A program made the position numbers and the translations under genes. Source: Sabellastarte sp. h YS-2021 (lineage: Eukaryota > Annelida > Polychaeta > Sabellida > Sabellidae). Taken from it: a stretch of DNA of 64,000 bases. The notes under the pieces were generated by a model. That model was not told the DNA's origin. It made no database searches and saw nothing but the letters and a program-made list of their open reading frames with translations. The stretch is from positions 137,332,033-137,396,032 of the forward strand of contig OZ024931.1 in NCBI GenBank assembly GCA_964017235.1, read 5' to 3'. This document shows positions 59,390 to 64,000 of this stretch, piece after piece. How positions within the stretch are numbered: position 1 is the stretch's first letter; each line of letters starts with the position of its first letter.

Positions 59390-59655
59390 TTGTCCATTGG
59401 ATAGGATGTATTAACACAAAAAAGTGCAAATTTAATAAGTAAATTAAATTTTTATAAGTTAATATCCTATCCAATGGACACACAAGACCCTCCTAACCAC
59501 CCCTCGCTATCAGCTTACTTGGGGCTTAAAATATTTAGGCAACGAAAAAGATGCTATGATGTCAGGCTGTCTTGACATGAAGGAAGCACGATGCACCATC
59601 TGGTGAGTGCACTATGGGACCAGCCAGCCAGTTTGCACTCACACAGGATGACTGA
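59390..59655. repeat. Internal complementary region and 3' inverted repeat of DIRS copy 2
   Basis: AGCAATTGTCCATTGGATAG ... CCTATCCAATGGACAC forms the palindromic complementary region. 59540-59655 is the inverted counterpart of 46107-46215, sharing GTGCACT(T/C)(G/A)CCAGATGG and ATAGCATCTTT. Confidence 0.8.
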
Positions 59656-59889
59656 AATTTGCAAAGTTCAAACTTTTATATTATAAGTTGCCCCATATTA
59701 AGAAACACCTCATAAGCTGAAATTGTTTTCCCAGCTACTCACTTAGCTTCACTTAAACACATAAATATTTAAATAGTAACCATTTTCACATATAACCTGA
59801 GTATATTCAAATGAAGCAATTTAAGTTTAATACGTTCATTAAGTTACATTTATCAATGATCAAAATTGTCCTTCAGAATCCCTAATTGC
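59656..59889. other. Unannotated AT-rich gap
   Basis: No feature recognised between the DIRS end and the Gypsy integrase remnant. Confidence 0.5.
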
Positions 59890-62800
59890 TGTCTTTATCG
59901 GAGGATTGTCTACCTTTCTCCAACACTTAACACAAAAGATGGATTCCAACGTGGTCTTCTTCCAGATACTCCCTTCCTTGACAATTATGGTCTGGATTTC
60001 CACAATGGGTAGACAATGGATTGACTAGTTCTGAATTATGAAGTAAGTACTGCATGTAATAATCCCAGTCCTTCTGATGTTCAGATACAAACATGCTCAG
60101 CATGTTTTCAAGAACTCTGGTCATTCTCTCCACCACGCCATCAGTCTGTGGATGAAAAGTAGTTGCTCTGGTCTTGTCGAGATCTAGTAGGTGACAGATA
60201 TCTTGAAACAATGCTGACTCAAACTGACATCCTTGAACCATGTGGATTGCAAGTGGCACACCAAATCTACAGATGAATTTCTCAACTACTTTGCAGGCAA
60301 TTGACGTCATTTCCTGGTTAGGTTTGGGATATGCTTCCACCCACTTTGTGAAATAATCTGAAAGTACCAGCAAATATTGTCAGTTCCAGGAAGAAGTCCC
60401 ATTATATCTAAGGCCACGCTTTCTATTGGAAATGCAGCTTTGACGTGTCCCTTTTTCCCCAAAGTTTTTCTTATTAGGTCCCTTCCTGCTTGAACATACT
60501 TCACATGAACGGCCCCATTTGTGGACATCTCTCCGGTGACCGTACCAGTAAAATCAAGCTCACACATTGGCAAGTGTTTTATGTTCTCCTGTTGAATGTG
60601 CCCACCAGTGGAATGATCATGAACCATCTTCAGTATCTCTTGACGTCTGCACTGTGGTACCACCTGTTGCCAGATTGCCTTTCCAGAAATCTCTTCATCC
60701 CATCGCTTGTAGAGCACCCCTTGCTTGACCTCTATCTGATTCCACATAGACCAGTAGGCCTTGCAAGCAGCTGACATGGATTCAACTTCACTTCAGTCTG
60801 GTCTTTGTCCTTCAATTTTCCACTTCAGGATTGATCCTAATATACTGTCTTTTGAGAAATTTTGGTATTTCCAATGCTAGCAATCCACACAGTCCCAGAA
60901 TTTTCATGATCAGACACTTCAGAAAACTTCTCAGCTTCTGCTTGAGCTTGGGTTAGTACCATCAATTGCCTTGGTGAGCCTCTAACTTCTCCGTAACAAT
61001 GCATCAGCATTTTGATGTAATCTGCCAGGTTGTGGCAAATTTCAAAGTTATACATGGACAAAGTTTCGAGTTACCAGGCTCTTTGGCCTTCAGCTTCTTT
61101 TAAGTTGTAAAGCCATCTGTAAGAGTCATGATCAATAGAAATAACAAAATGGATGCCATAGAGGAAATGTCTAAAGTTCTTGACAAAATGTACCACAGCA
61201 AGACGTTTTTTCCGGGTGACGCAGTAATGTCTGACTTTGATAAAATCCTGCTTGCGCATGGAATAACCTTTTCTTCTCCTTCGATAAGCTGAGATAAAAC
61301 TGCACTAATGCCTATATCACAGGCATCAGTGTCCAGGATGAATTGACATTCAGGCCTCGGATATACTGACACAGTTACTTCTTTTAATTTCTGCTTTAAT
61401 TTTGGAAAAGGTTTTCTTGCACTGATCAGTCCATGCAAACTGTTTTCCTTTCTTTGTAAGTTCATCCAGAGGTGTGGGAACAACTGCAAAATTCTTGATA
61501 AATCTACGGTAATAGGATGAAAGCCAAACTAGACTTCTGACTTCAGAACTAATGGCATTTCATGGCCAAATTCGATCAAACACTGCTCTCAATCTGTGAA
61601 TTTTCTCTCCAAAATCTGAAACAAGCATTATATACTGTAAAACCATTCAAGACATGCTCCATGAAGCGTTCAAAAGTTCCCGGTGCATTGAATAAGTCGA
61701 AAGGTAGGACTTTGAACTGATGCAGACCACCATCTGTGGTCGCGAAGGCTCTCTTTTCACAGTCCTTTGGTTCTACTTCTAGCTGCCAGTAACCATTCTG
61801 GAAGTCAATGGAGAGTCTGGAAAAGAATTGAGCACCTGCTAAAATGGCAGATCTGTCTGGTAATCAGGTATAGCTTTGGCGTCTCGTCTGGAATTTACCC
61901 TTCGGTACTCCACACAATATCAACAAGTGTTGTCTTTCTTCCTTACCAGGACAAATGGGGAAAACCAAGGACTATCAGAAGGTTCAATGATGTCCCTATC
62001 TAGCATTTCTTGTGTTTGCCTCTGGGCTTACTCCCTCAGATGGATAGAAATTCTTCAGGGCCATAACTTTATTGGAGGGGTATCACTTGTATCAATTCTG
62101 TGCTTAATTTTTGTCTGTTCTCCCAAGGTCGCTAGAATCTTTGGTGAAAATGTCTTGATACTCCACTAGTATTTTTGACATGATGTTTATTTGATCTTTA
62201 CTTAAATGTGTCGAGCTCCTCTGGATTAAGTCTGTCAGATGATCTGGTATATCTTGTGACTGGGGTTGGACCTGTGCTCGCACTGATCTGATCTCATGTT
62301 GGCAGTTGGCAGTCCATTTTCATTCCATGCTTCAGCTGGATGACAAAAGGCTGCTGTTTTTCTTAGCTCTCAGAGTTCCACAAGATCTAATGGATTCATC
62401 AGTCGGATCACAACTTGACCTTTCTGTATGTCAACAACTTCGCCACTAAGAGTCCATACTGGTCTGTAAACTTTTCAGTCCCTTCCAATACATTTACAGG
62501 ACATTCATTGCCTGGGCGATGAAGTAGACCTATTACTAGTTTTGCATGTTGGGCTGGAATGGTATAATCATATTTGCGTAACACTCTGCAGCAACTTATT
62601 TCATCACCTTCATTCCACATGTTGATGGTCGTGTCTTGAATGGTCAGTACCTGGCTAGCTAAATCAAGCTTGCAGTCATGTTCGGCTAAGAAGTTTATTT
62701 CCAAGATGGCATCATCTTTTATATCTGCTACTACAATTTGATGAATGACCCTCAGGGGACCCACTGTAATTTCAGTAACATTTTGACCAGCCATTGGATC

Positions 62801-63650
62801 ACCATTGGCTTGCACTACTTCAAAATCTACTGGGTTGAGATTTCCGGCTGTCATATCATCATGGGCTTTAGAAATTACAGTAACGCTTGCTCCTGTATCA
62901 ACTAAATACTTCACTGCCTGATTATCTACCTGACCAACGACTACTAACCCTGTTCCCCTTGAAAGTTTTCGTACGTTTTTTCGTTACGTTTTCATACCTT
63001 TTCTGTGGGACTGTACCTCGGCCATTAGGCACAGTTTTAATCAGTTTGACACATTATGGGGCTCGAGTTCTGTCGAGTTTTGGGGCTCTCATTCATGTAG
63101 TGTCCCATTTCCCCACAGTTCCAACACTCCACATCTTTTTGATTCTGTCTCTTGGTCCTTGATTTAATATTTTCCTATCATGGTTGAATTTTTTCCAATG
63201 TCATGAGTCAGTCTGTTGCTGTATTTGATGTAGATTTGCTGGCTTAAATGTTGACCTATATGATGTGTTTCCTTGTTGAAATGTGTCCAATTGCCTCATA
63301 TTCTTCCACCCTTGGGCCAGCTACCTCTCAGCCTTTTCGTATGTTTCCATCTCAGCTGCAGAGCATACCGCATCATCTAAACTCTTTACCTTCACTTGAT
63401 ATACTCTCGAGCGAAGGTCGCTGTCATCCAATGAATCAATGAATGAACCTCATCACAGCACATCCATCACATCTGGTGTAGCAGCCAGGTAAGCCAGCTG
63501 AACAAGTCACCTGATTTCTTGGGCTAATTTGAGTAAACTTTGTGACCCTCTCCCCTGAAAATTTCTGAGTTCCCAGAAGCTGACAGGCTGCACCCCTCAG
63601 ACTAACACTGAGATGGTGGGCTGTTTATCTGTTGTTCCACTCGTTGAGGT
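59890..63650 (-). mobile_element. Gypsy-type LTR-retrotransposon fossil
   Basis: Parts in minus-strand order: gag remnant (63650-62960), including LLKLAQEIR and a CCHC-type knuckle CWNCGEMGHYMNE near 63110; protease (62914-62408; KYLVDTGASVTVIS); reverse transcriptase (about 62380-61500); RNase H (61489-60840; FILDTDACDIGISAVLSQ); and integrase (60777-59890; zinc-binding H...H...C...C-like start, LSDYFTKWVEAYPKPNQ, TTFHPQTDGVVERM). The order is the Gypsy order. Flanking LTRs were not found. Broken in several places, moderately old. The right edge is replaced by the dispersed repeat at 63676. Confidence 0.9.
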
Positions 63651-63675
63651 AAGTACATATCTCAAAATGGCTGAT

Positions 63676-64000
63676 AAATTTCTACATTAAATTTTATTAC
63701 TTGGAAATAACACTATGTACGGTATTGTACAATTCTCAGAGACTGATCATCAAAGTTATCACAATTAAAAATTCACTACATGTAGATAACAGCTAAACAA
63801 AATCCCACTATAAACAAATATTGTCTACAAAGATGGGCCAAATGTCTCCAAATGGGCCTGGGTCATTTCTATTTAAGACTGGAGAAAGGTTAAGAAAATT
63901 ACTACAATCAGTTTACATGAAAAATTAGTATCAAAACTTTGAGTTGTAAAACTAGAATAAATTACAGTAACTTCTCCTAATATGGATTGTTCACATGACC
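63676..64000. repeat. Dispersed repeat, copy 2 (runs off window)
   Basis: About 90% identical by eye to 44019-44345, same orientation, starting at TTTCTACATTAAATTTTAT. It continues past the window end, so the true length is unknown. It cuts into the gag end of the Gypsy fossil. Confidence 0.85.

Larger units (their letters stand above)
46033..59655 (+). mobile_element. DIRS-type retroelement fossil, copy 2, interrupted by a LINE
   Basis: Parts: 5' arm (46033-46210), with TTATCCAATGGACAATTGCT and an inverted terminal repeat; gag-like region (46334-48350; HSICARCRDKKKAQDPC); LINE insertion (48357-56204); reverse transcriptase (about 56400-57080; WRPILDLSNLNQFLKV); RNase H (about 57480-57800; ENKLHINYQELKAVLLTLKE); methyltransferase-type region (about 57950-58180); tyrosine recombinase (about 58380-59280; GKRRSEIHAW); internal complementary region (59390-59495); and 3' terminal repeat (to about 59655), matching 46107-46215 inverted. 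Without the LINE it would be about 5.8 kb, similar to copy 1. It has both ends but is broken in many places and looks older than copy 1. Confidence 0.88.

Noticed and set aside
44019-64000. 44019-44345 and 63676-64000 as the two LTRs of the Gypsy element
   Set aside because: The right copy cuts into gag rather than lying beyond a primer-binding site, the left copy is 14 kb from the integrase end, and no TG...CA edges are visible.

Overview
This window looks like repeat-rich, intron-scale DNA of a marine invertebrate, most likely a lophotrochozoan such as a mollusc. The evidence is the mix of elements: PIF/Harbinger DNA transposons with a MADF-type accessory gene, tRNA-headed SINEs, a CR1/L2-like LINE with a 2A motif, L1/Tx1-like LINEs, DIRS-type tyrosine-recombinase retroelements, Gypsy and Polinton fossils, and arrays built on TCAAGGTCA. 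The genus is not identifiable by eye. I see no complete host gene. The best host candidate is one 198-nt exon, present twice in a recent tandem duplication. All coordinates were read by eye, and most edges are good to about 5-30 bases.

Layout. 1-3633: a Harbinger element whose left end lies outside the window, with an accessory gene (+) and a transposase (-) facing each other. 5081-5786: a 706-bp Harbinger-type MITE. 5981-7010: a third accessory-gene remnant. 7790-9220: two CR1-like LINE scraps. 9900-13640: a longer inverted relative of the MITE, holding a SINE and a 147-bp repeat array. 13640-16040: featureless AT-rich DNA. 16042-20630: a near-complete Harbinger element with convergent transposase (+) and accessory gene (-). 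20640-22680: mostly unannotated, with ATAC-rich repeats. 22690-26890: a Polinton fossil split by a long-inverted-repeat element that carries two SINEs. 29439-32238: a CR1/L2-like LINE with a 2A motif. 32239-37690: a DIRS element (-). 37750-38825: a Gypsy pol fossil. 39470-40830: an L1/Tx1-like LINE 3' part. 40531-43666: a 1569-bp tandem duplication. 43670-46030: sparse. 46033-59655: a second DIRS element (+) interrupted by a 7.85-kb LINE. 59890-63650: a Gypsy fossil (-). 63676-64000: a dispersed repeat also present at 44019.

The strongest unusual signal is in the Harbinger family. In both two-gene copies, transposase and accessory gene each end, 16-37 nt after the stop codon, in a 16-nt hairpin that fits or nearly fits the replication-dependent histone mRNA 3' stem-loop. 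The copies carry compensatory base-pair changes. One hairpin is followed directly by ACCCA and then an AAGAAG-type purine block, as in histone genes. A third accessory-gene copy has two such hairpins in a row. This suggests, but does not prove, that these transposons make histone-like, possibly non-polyadenylated and S-phase-linked mRNAs. The same elements carry subterminal motif arrays with an exact 21-bp (two helical turns) period, probably transposase or accessory-protein binding sites.

Other well-supported structure: three SINEs of one family with perfect 11-13 bp target duplications; the LINE insertion into the second DIRS element with a 15-bp target duplication, whose unoccupied counterpart is visible in the first DIRS element; and a MITE whose longer parent lies 4 kb away in inverted orientation.
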